Assembly: GCA_024277705.1 (NCBI GenBank)
Contig: JAJRUQ010000174.1
Location: 1 to 53,014 of the forward strand
Origin: Gammaproteobacteria bacterium
GTDB taxonomy: Bacteria > Pseudomonadota > Gammaproteobacteria > SZUA-229
Direction of reading: 5' to 3'
DNA length: 53,014 nt
Shown here: in pieces, positions 20,503 to 31,025 of the stretch
Layout: the number at the start of each line of letters is the position of its first letter
Position numbering within the stretch: the first letter of the stretch is position 1
Translations under genes and position numbers: made by a program
Notes under the pieces: generated by a model
The model's input: only the letters and a program-made list of their open reading frames with translations
What the model was told of the DNA's origin: nothing
Database searches by the model: none

Positions 20503-21677
20503 TGCCCATGAAACACTTACTGTTGTTAATCCTGCCTTTAACGATACTGCTATCGTCAAATATCAACGCCCGTGGAACCGGCGACCTCGGCATCGTCATC
20601 GAACGTGCTGACGGCAGTGTTCAGTTAGTCGAAACCAGTAACAACACCATCCTGGGCAGGATTGAAGGTCTGGGTGATTTATCACATGCTTCTGCTGTGT
20701 ACTCACGAGATGAACAGTTTGCCTATATCTTCGGGCGAGATGGCGGCCTGTCAAAAATCGATATCATCAATAAAAAACTGGTTAAACGCATCAAACAGTC
20801 CGGCAACAGTATTGGCGGTGCTATTTCACAGGACGGCAGACTGGTCGCTGTCTCTAATTACAAACCCGGCGGGGTAAAAATATTTGATGCTGACAGCCTG
20901 GCGCTGGTGGCTGACATTCCCGCGACTTACGGTAATCAGGGCTTGCGTTCAAAAGTGATCGGTCTGGTTGATGCTCCCGGACAAAAGTTCGTTTTCAGTC
21001 TATGGGATGCCGGTGAAATATGGGTGGCCGATTTATCCAGCACAGAAAAACCAGTCATCCGAAAGTTTAAGAATATCGGAAAAAATCCCTACGATGCGCT
21101 GATTACCCCGGATGGCCGCTATTACATTGCCGGCCTGTTTGGTGAGGACGGTATGGTATTACTCGACCTGTGGAATCCTGATGCCGGCAGCAAGCGAATT
21201 CTGGATGGCTATGGCAAAGGTGAAAAAAAACTGCCGGTTTATAAAATGCCGCATCTTGAAGGCTGGGCCATCGCCGGTAACCGGGCATTTGTACCGTCAG
21301 TCGGACACCATGAAGTGCTGGTCATCAATACCCTGGACTGGTCTGAAGCCGGCCGCATCAAGGTACATGGACAACCGGTGTTTGTCATGGACCGTCCCGA
21401 TGGCCGTCATGTGTGGGTGAATTTTGCTGTACCGGATAACGATACACTACAGATCATTGACACCGAATCCTTAACCCTGATAAAAACCCTGAAGCCCGGT
21501 AAGGGTGTCCTGCATATGGAGTTTGAACCCCGTGGTGAAGAAGTCTGGGCTTCGATACGTGATGAAGATCGCATTGTCGTCTTTGATACCGAAACCTTCG
21601 AACCGCTCACCAGCATTAAAGCAAAAAAACCCAGTGGTATTTTTTTTACCGTCCGCGCACACCGTACCGGTTTATAG
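20502..21677 (+). CDS. nirF: Heme d1 biosynthesis protein NirF
   Basis: cd1-type propeller without cytochrome c domain, position between nirC-like gene and nirD. Confidence 0.85.
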   Translation: MPMKHLLLLILPLTILLSSNINARGTGDLGIVIERADGSVQLVETSNNTILGRIEGLGDLSHASAVYSRDEQFAYIFGRDGGLSKIDIINKKLVKRIKQSGNSIGGAISQDGRLVAVSNYKPGGVKIFDADSLALVADIPATYGNQGLRSKVIGLVDAPGQKFVFSLWDAGEIWVADLSSTEKPVIRKFKNIGKNPYDALITPDGRYYIAGLFGEDGMVLLDLWNPDAGSKRILDGYGKGEKKLPVYKMPHLEGWAIAGNRAFVPSVGHHEVLVINTLDWSEAGRIKVHGQPVFVMDRPDGRHVWVNFAVPDNDTLQIIDTESLTLIKTLKPGKGVLHMEFEPRGEEVWASIRDEDRIVVFDTETFEPLTSIKAKKPSGIFFTVRAHRTGL

Positions 21678-21686
21678 GTATAAATC

Positions 21687-22160
21687 ATGAAACATTCAAA
21701 TCATAAATTTTCACAACTGGAGCAACACCTGTTAAATGACTTTCAACGTGATATGTCATTATCAGCAACCCCCTATGCCGATATGGCAAACAAACTTAAT
21801 GTCAGTGAAGACGATGTTTCTCAGGCATTAACATCATTCCAGGAACGGGGTGTCATCAGTCGAATTGGCCCGGTATTCAGACCAAACAGAATCGGAGTCA
21901 GCACGCTGGCCGCAATGTCAGTTCCACCACAGCAGCTGGAATGTGTTGCCCGCATTATCAGTGCCTTCCCGGAAGTTAATCACAACTATGAACGCGAGCA
22001 CGAATACAACCTGTGGTTTGTTGTTACCGCATCCAGTGAAGAACATCTTGATATTGTGCTGAATGAAATCGAACAGCATGCAGAGTGCCCGTTACTGTCA
22101 CTACCGATGCTGGATGATTACTTTATTGATCTGGGTTTCAAACTCAAGTGGGCCAACTAA
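21687..22160 (+). CDS. nirD: Siroheme decarboxylase subunit, AsnC/Lrp-like (NirD-type)
   Basis: 157 aa, RIGPVFRPNRIGVSTLAAMSVP and YNLWFVVTA motifs. Confidence 0.8.
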   Translation: MKHSNHKFSQLEQHLLNDFQRDMSLSATPYADMANKLNVSEDDVSQALTSFQERGVISRIGPVFRPNRIGVSTLAAMSVPPQQLECVARIISAFPEVNHNYEREHEYNLWFVVTASSEEHLDIVLNEIEQHAECPLLSLPMLDDYFIDLGFKLKWAN

Positions 22161-22162
22161 AA

Positions 22163-22738
22163 ATGTTAAACAAGAGCAACAGTGCAGAATTAAACCAGCA
22201 GGTTGTGCAGTTATCAACAGAAGACCGGGCGTTAATAAAAATAGTGGAACGTGGACTGCCGATTGTCAGCCGCCCCTATGCAAAAATTGCCGAACAACTC
22301 AATACCAGTGAACAGGATATTATTTTACGCCTGCAGCACTTTTTTGATATTGGTGTCATCAAACGTTACGGCGTGGTCGTGCGCCACCGGGAGCTGGGAT
22401 ATACCGCCAATGGTATGGTGGTATGGAACATCCCGGATGATCGTGTTGATGAACTCGGTAGCTGTATCGGCAACTATGACTGCGTCACGCTCAGTTATCG
22501 TCGCCCTCGCCGGCTGCCTGACTGGTCATATAATTTATTCACCATGGTGCATGGGCGCAACCGTGAGGAAGTAACAATAAAGGTGGCAGAGATTGTTGAG
22601 AAATGCGGTCTGCATAATATTGAACACCGCATTTTATTCAGTAAACGGCGCTTCAAGCAACGTGGCGCGAGTTATACTGAAAAGCATTATCCCGCACAGA
22701 AAAACAAAAAATCTTCAACGCTTCACCTGATCAGATAA
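22163..22738 (+). CDS. nirL: Siroheme decarboxylase subunit, AsnC/Lrp-like (NirL-type)
   Basis: IKRYGVVVRHRELGYTANGMVVWNIPDD, CVTLSYRRPRRLPDWSYNLFTMVHGRNRE; ATG 22163 preferred. Confidence 0.75.
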   Translation: MLNKSNSAELNQQVVQLSTEDRALIKIVERGLPIVSRPYAKIAEQLNTSEQDIILRLQHFFDIGVIKRYGVVVRHRELGYTANGMVVWNIPDDRVDELGSCIGNYDCVTLSYRRPRRLPDWSYNLFTMVHGRNREEVTIKVAEIVEKCGLHNIEHRILFSKRRFKQRGASYTEKHYPAQKNKKSSTLHLIR

Positions 22739-22746
22739 ATACTTTT

Positions 22747-23742
22747 ATGCAGCTATCAAACTTACAAACGGCTTTTATCAATAACTACCAGGGTAACCTA
22801 CCTTTACTGGAGCGGCCTTTTTTAACCATGGCAAAACAACTCAGCTGTTCTGAAGATCAGCTGCTGGCAACAGTTAAGGCAATGCAGGAAAACAAGCTGA
22901 TAACACGTTTCGGTCCGTTATATGACAGCAGCCGTCTTGGTGGCGGCTTGACACTGGCAGCGATGTCAGTGCCGGAAAACAGATATGAAGCAGTCACACA
23001 TCTGCTTAACACTTACCCGGAAGTGGCTCACAATTACAAACGTAAACACAAACTCAATATGTGGTTTGTACTGGCGACAGAAACCCCGGTGGAAATCATA
23101 CAGCTTGTCTCCCGTATTGAGAAAAATACAGGGCTTACTGTTTATAATTTTCCGAAACAACAGGAGTTTTATATCGGCCTCTGGCTGCACCTTTCCAGTG
23201 ACGGTAAAGTCACAACCATACCGGTACCGGCTGCGGATTATCAGTGTACCAATACAGACAGTATTAAACTTGATGATATAGACAGAAAACTGGTCGCCGT
23301 TACCCAGAGTGGCTTACCCGTTAACCACACACCTTATCAAAGCATAGCAGAGACTACAGGTATCAGTCAGCATGATGTTATCCAGCGTTTAAAAAACATG
23401 CTGTCCTGTGGCATCATTCGCAGGATAGGAGCAGTACCTGATCATTATCAATTTGGGCTGACGGTTAACGGCATGACGGTATGGGATATAAAGGACAAAA
23501 AAGTATCTGCCCTGGGGGAAACCATAGGCCAGCTTGATTTTGTCAGTCACTGTTATCAACGGCCACGCCATCCATGCGTATGGCATTACAATCTTTTTGC
23601 CATGGTACATGGAACCAGCCAAAAGGAAGTGAATAATAAAGTAAAACAGATAAAAGGTTTACTGAAAAAAAACTGCAGAGCACATGAGATTCTGTACAGT
23701 TCAGCCATCCTGAAAAAAACCGGACTACGGTATGTAGCCTGA
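22747..23742 (+). CDS. Fused two-domain siroheme decarboxylase-type protein (NirG/NirH-like fusion)
   Basis: 331 aa; N-half resembles NirD/NirG (RFGPLYDSSRLGGGLTLAAMSVP), C-half resembles NirL/NirH (RRIGAVPDHYQFGLTVNGMTVWDI, YQRPRHPCVWHYNLFAMVHG). Confidence 0.78.
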   Translation: MQLSNLQTAFINNYQGNLPLLERPFLTMAKQLSCSEDQLLATVKAMQENKLITRFGPLYDSSRLGGGLTLAAMSVPENRYEAVTHLLNTYPEVAHNYKRKHKLNMWFVLATETPVEIIQLVSRIEKNTGLTVYNFPKQQEFYIGLWLHLSSDGKVTTIPVPAADYQCTNTDSIKLDDIDRKLVAVTQSGLPVNHTPYQSIAETTGISQHDVIQRLKNMLSCGIIRRIGAVPDHYQFGLTVNGMTVWDIKDKKVSALGETIGQLDFVSHCYQRPRHPCVWHYNLFAMVHGTSQKEVNNKVKQIKGLLKKNCRAHEILYSSAILKKTGLRYVA

Positions 23743-23772
23743 ATAACAATCTACACAGCACACAGGTTTATT

Positions 23773-25020
23773 ATGTTTCGATTAAGTCAGTACTTACAAG
23801 CAGTAAACGAGCAGTCACAGAATAAAACATCTCGTGCTGTTTACGGGCAACATGCATCCGGAATTAAAGTGGCTGGACCGGTAGTCATCTGGAATTTAAT
23901 ACGACGCTGCAACCTGACCTGTAAACATTGTTATGCAACTTCAGCAGATAAAGATTTTCCCGGTGAATTAAATACCGCCGAAGTCTTTCAGGTCATGCAG
24001 AACTTAAAACAGTTTTCTGTGCCGGTACTTATTTTGTCAGGGGGGGAACCGTTAATGCGGCCTGATATTTTTGAAATTTCCCGGCATGCTAAAAACATGG
24101 GCTTTTATGTTGGCCTGTCAACCAACGGCACATTGATTACTGAAAAAAATATCGACAGGATAAAAAGGGCTGCATACCATTATGTCGGCATCAGTATTGA
24201 TGGCATGAAAGAAACTCATGACAGGTTCCGCCGCAAACAGGGAGCCTTTGATGAAGCCTTAAACGCAATACGCCTGTGTCGTGAAGCGGGTATTAAAGTG
24301 GGCCTGCGTTTTACCCTGACCCGGGACAACCAGCACGACCTGCCGGCTTTACTGCAATTAATGGATGATGAGAATATCAATAAATTCTACCTTTCACACC
24401 TTAACTATGCCGGCCGTGGCAATAAAAATCGCGCTGATGATTTACATCACCGCATGACACGCGATGCTATGGAGCTTTTATTCAACACCTGCTGGAACGA
24501 TATATTACATGGTAAAACACGTGAATTTGTTACCGGCAACAATGATGCTGATGGTGTTTTCCTGCTGCTATGGGCGCGAAAAAATCTTCCCGAACATGCA
24601 CTGCAAATAGAACGCATGTTGACCCGCTGGGGTGGCAATGCCAGCGGTGTTAATATTTCCAATATCGATAACACCGGTAATGTTCACCCCGATACCATGT
24701 GGTGGGACTACACCATCGGCAATATCAAACAACGTCCGTTTTCTGAAATATGGATGGACACCTCTGATCCGTTAATGGCCGGTCTCAAACAGAAAAAACG
24801 TCCCGTTGAAGGGCGTTGCGCCGACTGCCATTATCTTGACCTGTGCGGTGGCAACTCGCGCACACGCGCCTGGTCTCTAAGCGGTAATTTCTGGGCTGAA
24901 GATCCCGGCTGCTATCTGAGCAATGCCGAGATAGGTGTTGCTGACAATATTCATCGTTTACAACTAACACCATGGCAACGAAAAAAAACTATTGAAAAAA
25001 CGTCACCCGCCGCATGTTAA
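23773..25020 (+). CDS. nirJ: Heme d1 biosynthesis radical SAM protein NirJ
   Basis: CNLTCKHCYATSADKDFPGEL radical SAM motif, C-terminal CADCHYLDLCGGNSRTRA cluster. Confidence 0.9.
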   Translation: MFRLSQYLQAVNEQSQNKTSRAVYGQHASGIKVAGPVVIWNLIRRCNLTCKHCYATSADKDFPGELNTAEVFQVMQNLKQFSVPVLILSGGEPLMRPDIFEISRHAKNMGFYVGLSTNGTLITEKNIDRIKRAAYHYVGISIDGMKETHDRFRRKQGAFDEALNAIRLCREAGIKVGLRFTLTRDNQHDLPALLQLMDDENINKFYLSHLNYAGRGNKNRADDLHHRMTRDAMELLFNTCWNDILHGKTREFVTGNNDADGVFLLLWARKNLPEHALQIERMLTRWGGNASGVNISNIDNTGNVHPDTMWWDYTIGNIKQRPFSEIWMDTSDPLMAGLKQKKRPVEGRCADCHYLDLCGGNSRTRAWSLSGNFWAEDPGCYLSNAEIGVADNIHRLQLTPWQRKKTIEKTSPAAC

Positions 25021-26588
25021 GCCGAAACTTATTTATTGTTTTTGTTCTGTTTCCCTTATATGCAAATGCCAATGCAAATGCAGATAATGATTCAACAGTG
25101 GATGCGCTGTATCAGCAACACTGTGCCGGTTGCCACGGGGCGGACCGACTCGGACGCATGGGACCTGCCCTGCTACCGGAAAACCTGAAACGCCTGCGTA
25201 AAAACAGGGCTGTCAAGGTTATCAGTGATGGTCGCATTGCCACCCAAATGCCAGCCTTCAGCGACAGCTTAACGACTGAAAATATTCAGGCTCTGGCCGG
25301 ATTGATCTATACCCCTTTACCGGAAATACCGGTCTGGGATCAAGACCGGATTAACGCCAGCCACATTATTATCAAACCCGAATACACCCATGGCAATGCC
25401 AGCAGCCTAAAACCGGTGTACGACGCTGATCCGTTAAATCTTTTTCTGGTGGTCGAAAGTGGCGATCATCATGTCACCGTACTGGACGGTGATAAAATGG
25501 AAGCCATCAAACGTTTTAAATCCCGCTTTGCGTTGCATGGCGGCCCCAAATATTCTTCTGACGGACGTTTTGTTTATTTTGCTTCCCGTGATGGCTGGAT
25601 CAGCAAATTTGATATGTATACACTGGAAACGGTGGCGGAAATTCGAGCGGGCATCAACACCCGCAATGCGGCAGTCTCTGCTGATGACCGTTATGTCATG
25701 GTCGGCAATTATCTGCCGAACAACCTGGTAATTCTGGATGCGACAGATCTTAGCCTGATAAAAATTATTCCGGTAATTGATGACAAAGGCAACAGCTCAC
25801 GTGTCAGTGCCGTTTATACCGCCCCGCCTCGTAACAGCTTTATTGTTGCGCTGAAAGATCTTAAACAGGTATGGGAAATAAATTATACTGATAACCCGCC
25901 GGTGATTTATCGTGGCTATGTACATGATTACAAAATGGGTGAAGGTCTGGCCGAACAAGGCCGCTTTCCTGTCCGTCGTATTGCGCTCAATGATTATCTG
26001 GATGACTTTTTCTTCGACCAGTCTTATGAAAATCTGATCGGTGCCTCCCGCAACAGCAACAATGGCCAGGTCATCAATCTGATTGTCGGCAGAAAAATTG
26101 CCGACATCGATCTTCCCGGTATGCCGCATCTGGGTTCTGGCATTACCTGGAAATACAAGGATACCAGAATTCTGGCAACACCCAATCTCAGAGAAGGCAT
26201 CATTAGTTTTATTGATATAAACACCTGGAAGACCATTAAAAAAATCAACACCGATGGCCCGGGGTTTTTTATGCGCAGCCACGAAAACTCACCTTATGCC
26301 TGGGTTGATGTCTTTATCGGCCCGCATAAAGATGAAATGCACATTATTGATAAAAACACACTTGAGATTGTTAAAACCCTGAAGCCGGTCCCCGGAAAAA
26401 CCTCCGGTCACATCGAATTTAATCGTGACGGCAGTCGGGCCTTGCTCAGCATATGGGAAATGGACGGCGAAGTGATTGTCTACGACAGTCAGTCACTGGA
26501 AATCATCAAGCGTCTGCCAATGAGTAAACCCGTTGGCAAATATAATGTTTACAATAAAATCCATCGTTCCGAAGGTACCAGCCATTAA
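25014..26588 (+). CDS. nirN: Cytochrome cd1-like NirN (dihydro-heme d1 dehydrogenase type)
   Basis: Signal peptide, CAGCHG heme c motif, cd1 propeller; paralogue of nirS in the heme d1 cluster. Confidence 0.82.
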   Translation: MLSRNLFIVFVLFPLYANANANADNDSTVDALYQQHCAGCHGADRLGRMGPALLPENLKRLRKNRAVKVISDGRIATQMPAFSDSLTTENIQALAGLIYTPLPEIPVWDQDRINASHIIIKPEYTHGNASSLKPVYDADPLNLFLVVESGDHHVTVLDGDKMEAIKRFKSRFALHGGPKYSSDGRFVYFASRDGWISKFDMYTLETVAEIRAGINTRNAAVSADDRYVMVGNYLPNNLVILDATDLSLIKIIPVIDDKGNSSRVSAVYTAPPRNSFIVALKDLKQVWEINYTDNPPVIYRGYVHDYKMGEGLAEQGRFPVRRIALNDYLDDFFFDQSYENLIGASRNSNNGQVINLIVGRKIADIDLPGMPHLGSGITWKYKDTRILATPNLREGIISFIDINTWKTIKKINTDGPGFFMRSHENSPYAWVDVFIGPHKDEMHIIDKNTLEIVKTLKPVPGKTSGHIEFNRDGSRALLSIWEMDGEVIVYDSQSLEIIKRLPMSKPVGKYNVYNKIHRSEGTSH

Positions 26589-26671
26589 GCCGGTTTTTCA
26601 TATTATTCAGCATACTCACCGTTTAAGGTGACCGCTGTTTGTATTGATAGTTTCCAGTCTTTCAGCCAAGC

Positions 26672-26685
26672 TTGACCTAAGTCAT
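26672..26685 (+). promoter_or_regulatory. FNR/DNR-type box (TTGAC-CTAA-GTCAT) upstream of norC
   Basis: TTGAC-N4-GTCAT 60 bp upstream of norC ATG. Confidence 0.6.
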
Positions 26686-26744
26686 TTACCCGAGCGCAGG
26701 ATACAAGCAAACTCCTTTTAACCTTAAAACGGGAGGATCCTGGT

Positions 26745-27179
26745 ATGTCTCAAACATTTACAAAATCGATGGCGCGCAACATCTTTTACGGTGGCAGCGT
26801 GTTTTTCTTTTTACTCTTTCTCGCACTCACCTTTGACTCAATGTCAGCATTACCGAAACGTGATAACAGTGAAAACATCACCGAACAGGTCGCGCTGGGC
26901 AAAAAAGTATGGGAGACAAACAACTGTATTGGTTGCCACACACTGCTGGGTGAAGGCGCTTATTTTGCACCGGAACTGGGTAATGTCTACATCCGTTTCG
27001 GTAACAGTACCGAAGCGATTAAGGCCTTTATCAAAAGCCGTCCGGTCGAAGGTATACCCGGTCGTCGCAGCATGCCACAGTTCAACCTGTCAGAGGAAGA
27101 ACTGGATGCCATTGCTGAATTCCTGAAATATGCATCAGGCATCAATACCAGTAACTGGCCACCTAATATTCAGGGTTAA
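26745..27179 (+). CDS. norC: Nitric oxide reductase subunit C (cytochrome c)
   Basis: Single N-terminal TM, NNCIGCHTLLGEGAYFAPELGNVY. Confidence 0.95.
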   Translation: MSQTFTKSMARNIFYGGSVFFFLLFLALTFDSMSALPKRDNSENITEQVALGKKVWETNNCIGCHTLLGEGAYFAPELGNVYIRFGNSTEAIKAFIKSRPVEGIPGRRSMPQFNLSEEELDAIAEFLKYASGINTSNWPPNIQG

Positions 27180-28574
<1,395 letters not shown>

Positions 28575-28666
28575 GCCGCGTGCAATGAACACACAAACAG
28601 CATATTTAAATGGGCAGGGAAGCTCATCTTGTGCGATTATCCTGTTACTGAAGCATACCGGATAAG

Positions 28667-29497
28667 ATGATGGATATGAGCACAACGCGAAAAGCAACTT
28701 AAGACGACCATCGGCAGAACAACGAACTTCCCTACTACCGGGCAAGTGGCGGCGAAATTGAACTGTTCGAACAGGCCTTTCATAATCAGCTGCCCATGCT
28801 GATCAAGGGACCGACCGGATGTGGCAAGACCCGCTTCATTCAACACATGGCTGCCCGTCTGGGTCGCCCCCTTTATACCGTTGCCTGCCATGACGACCTG
28901 ACCGCATCCGATCTCGTCGGTCGACATCTGATTGGCGACCACGGTACCTACTGGAGTGACGGTCCGCTCAGCAGAGCCGTACGTGACGGTGCCATCTGTT
29001 ATCTCGATGAAGTTGTCGAAGCACGCAAAGACACCACCGTTGTGCTGCATCCATTAACCGATGACCGGCGTATTCTACCCATAGAGCGCACCGGTGAAAC
29101 ATTATCAGCACCCGATAACTTTATGCTGGTCGTTTCCTATAACCCCGGTTACCAGAACCTGCTTAAAGGCATGAAACCCAGCACACGGCAGCGCTTTATC
29201 GGCCTGAGTTTTGATTTTCCACAGGCTGACATCGAAGTGGAAATACTGATGGGGGAAACCGGTGTAAAATATGAGATGGCAAAGCGCCTGGTAACACTGG
29301 CCAATGCCTTGCGAGCGCTTAAGGAACACGATCTGGAAGAAGCCGCATCTACCCGCTTGCTGGTTTATGCCGCCACCCTGATCAACAGCGGTATGGCCAT
29401 TCAGCAGGCCTGTCATGCAGCGCTGATAGAGCCGCTGACCGATGATGAAGAAACCATTAATGCACTGGTCGAGGTCGTCAATGCAACACTCGGTTGA
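28667..29497 (+). pseudogene. norQ: NorQ AAA+ ATPase; conserved N-terminus separated from the plausible ATG by in-frame TAA at 28700-28702
   Basis: ORF from 28796 encodes LIKGPTGCGKTRF... NorQ/CbbQ. The same frame upstream reads MMDMSTTRKAT*DDHRQNNELPYYRASGGEIELFEQAFHNQLPMLIKG; no ATG/GTG/TTG between the TAA and 28796. Confidence 0.8.
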
Positions 29498-29936
29498 TTA
29501 TAACAACACAGAAAAAAGCCAGAAGCCAGCGCCACCGGGGCAAGGTTTTGCAATTATGGTGGAGTCACTGTATATCGCCAACCTGCTCATCCTGCCGGTT
29601 ATTTCTTTTATCATACTGGTTTATCTGTTTTTACAAAAACACGGTGAGCTGCCGACTCTGGCCAAATCCCATCTTGAACAAACCATCTCTGCCGGACTGT
29701 GGATTGCGCTTATGTTTCTGCTCGGCGGCGTCACTATTATGATCATGCGATTAAATGGTATAGAAGATATTACCCTGTGGCTAATCGTCATTATTACATT
29801 CACCCTGTTACATGCCACCATGGTTTTATTCGGCATTGTAGGTTTATCCAAAGCCCTGTCCGGAAAATGCTGGCCCTATCCTCTGGTTGGCAAGTCCATA
29901 CCCTATGGCTGCAACTGTGATAACACATCAAACTAA
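29481..29936 (+). CDS. Small multi-pass membrane protein in nor cluster (possible DUF4870/Tic20-like)
   Basis: Three or four hydrophobic helices; ATG 29481 (MQHSVDYNN) overlaps norQ end; family assignment tentative. Confidence 0.55.
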   Translation: MQHSVDYNNTEKSQKPAPPGQGFAIMVESLYIANLLILPVISFIILVYLFLQKHGELPTLAKSHLEQTISAGLWIALMFLLGGVTIMIMRLNGIEDITLWLIVIITFTLLHATMVLFGIVGLSKALSGKCWPYPLVGKSIPYGCNCDNTSN

Positions 29937-30018
29937 GCATTATGTAACATAATGCCGCAACAGTGCTGCTCAGCATAATCACGCTAACACTAATGATTAA
30001 TTTTTGAAAAAAACAAGC

Positions 30019-31023
30019 ATGAAACCACTACCTGTAAAAGTCCGGAGCTACGAAAAAAATACAGGTAAAACCGGTGTTCAACAATGGCGTGCACTCACCC
30101 AGACTGGTTTTTTTATACTGTTTATTGTTGCCCCGCCGCTGAATATTTTTCGTTATGATATGACACTGGGACACTTTATCATCCTCGGTTATGACTGGAC
30201 CTTGCAGATTGATGCCCTGCAAACAGATAACAGTACAGCTGCTTTCAGAGTACTGACCCTGGGCCTGCTGCCAGTGTTCAGCGTGGCAACCGGTTTTCTT
30301 TATATCGCCTGGCGCTGGGGACGGATTTATTGCGGCTGGTTATGCCCGCATTATTCGGTCATTGAAATCATCAATAAACTAATGATACGGGCCAGTGGCA
30401 AACCCAGTATCTGGGAAAAAAACAGGCTGCCGCAACAACAGAGTGATCAAACACAATTAATACCGAATCCGATTTACTGGTTACCAACTTTCATCACGGC
30501 TGTCAGCTTTGCTTTTATCTGGGCCATTAGTCTGCTCAGTTACCTGCAGCCGCCGTTTGAAATATACAGCAACCTTGTCAATGCGGAACTGACACGAAAT
30601 CAAAGCCTGTTCATTGCGGTTGCCACCCTGGTTTTATCTATCGAATTTTTATTTGCCCGCCATTTGTTCTGCCGCTTTGGCTGTGCTGTCTGCTTATTCC
30701 AGAGCCTTGCCTGGATGGCGAATAAACAGGCCATGGTTATTTCATTTGATAACACACGCTCGGCAGCCTGCAAAGACTGCAACAATGCCTGTGACAATGC
30801 CTGCCCTATGCGTTTAAAACCACGGACCATAAAACGTAAAATGTTCACCTGTACCGAATGTGGCGAATGCATCTCTGCCTGCACCCGGGTACAGCAATTC
30901 AACAAAGACCATAGTCTGTTGCACTGGGTACAGGGTGAAGCCGCCGCCCGAATATCTGATCCACCGATGAGTGCCTCACAGGTAAAACCTGTCAGCGTCA
31001 CTACCGGCAACAGGAGACAATAA
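30019..31023 (+). CDS. CcoG/RdxA-like membrane 4Fe-4S polyferredoxin
   Basis: YCGWLCPHYSVIEIINKLM, FCRFGCAVCLFQ, CKDCNNACDNACPMR, CTECGECISACTR; ends without the usual CcoG C-terminal Ig-like domain. ORF track TTG start 30004. Confidence 0.78.
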   Translation: MKPLPVKVRSYEKNTGKTGVQQWRALTQTGFFILFIVAPPLNIFRYDMTLGHFIILGYDWTLQIDALQTDNSTAAFRVLTLGLLPVFSVATGFLYIAWRWGRIYCGWLCPHYSVIEIINKLMIRASGKPSIWEKNRLPQQQSDQTQLIPNPIYWLPTFITAVSFAFIWAISLLSYLQPPFEIYSNLVNAELTRNQSLFIAVATLVLSIEFLFARHLFCRFGCAVCLFQSLAWMANKQAMVISFDNTRSAACKDCNNACDNACPMRLKPRTIKRKMFTCTECGECISACTRVQQFNKDHSLLHWVQGEAAARISDPPMSASQVKPVSVTTGNRRQ

Positions 31024-31025
31024 AG

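Noticed and set aside
25063-25086. Short AATGCM repeats in the nirN signal peptide
   Set aside because: Only a few units (ANANANAD) in coding sequence; trivial low-complexity.
25797-26282. 161-aa antisense ORF within nirN
   Set aside because: Shadow ORF opposite conserved coding sequence.
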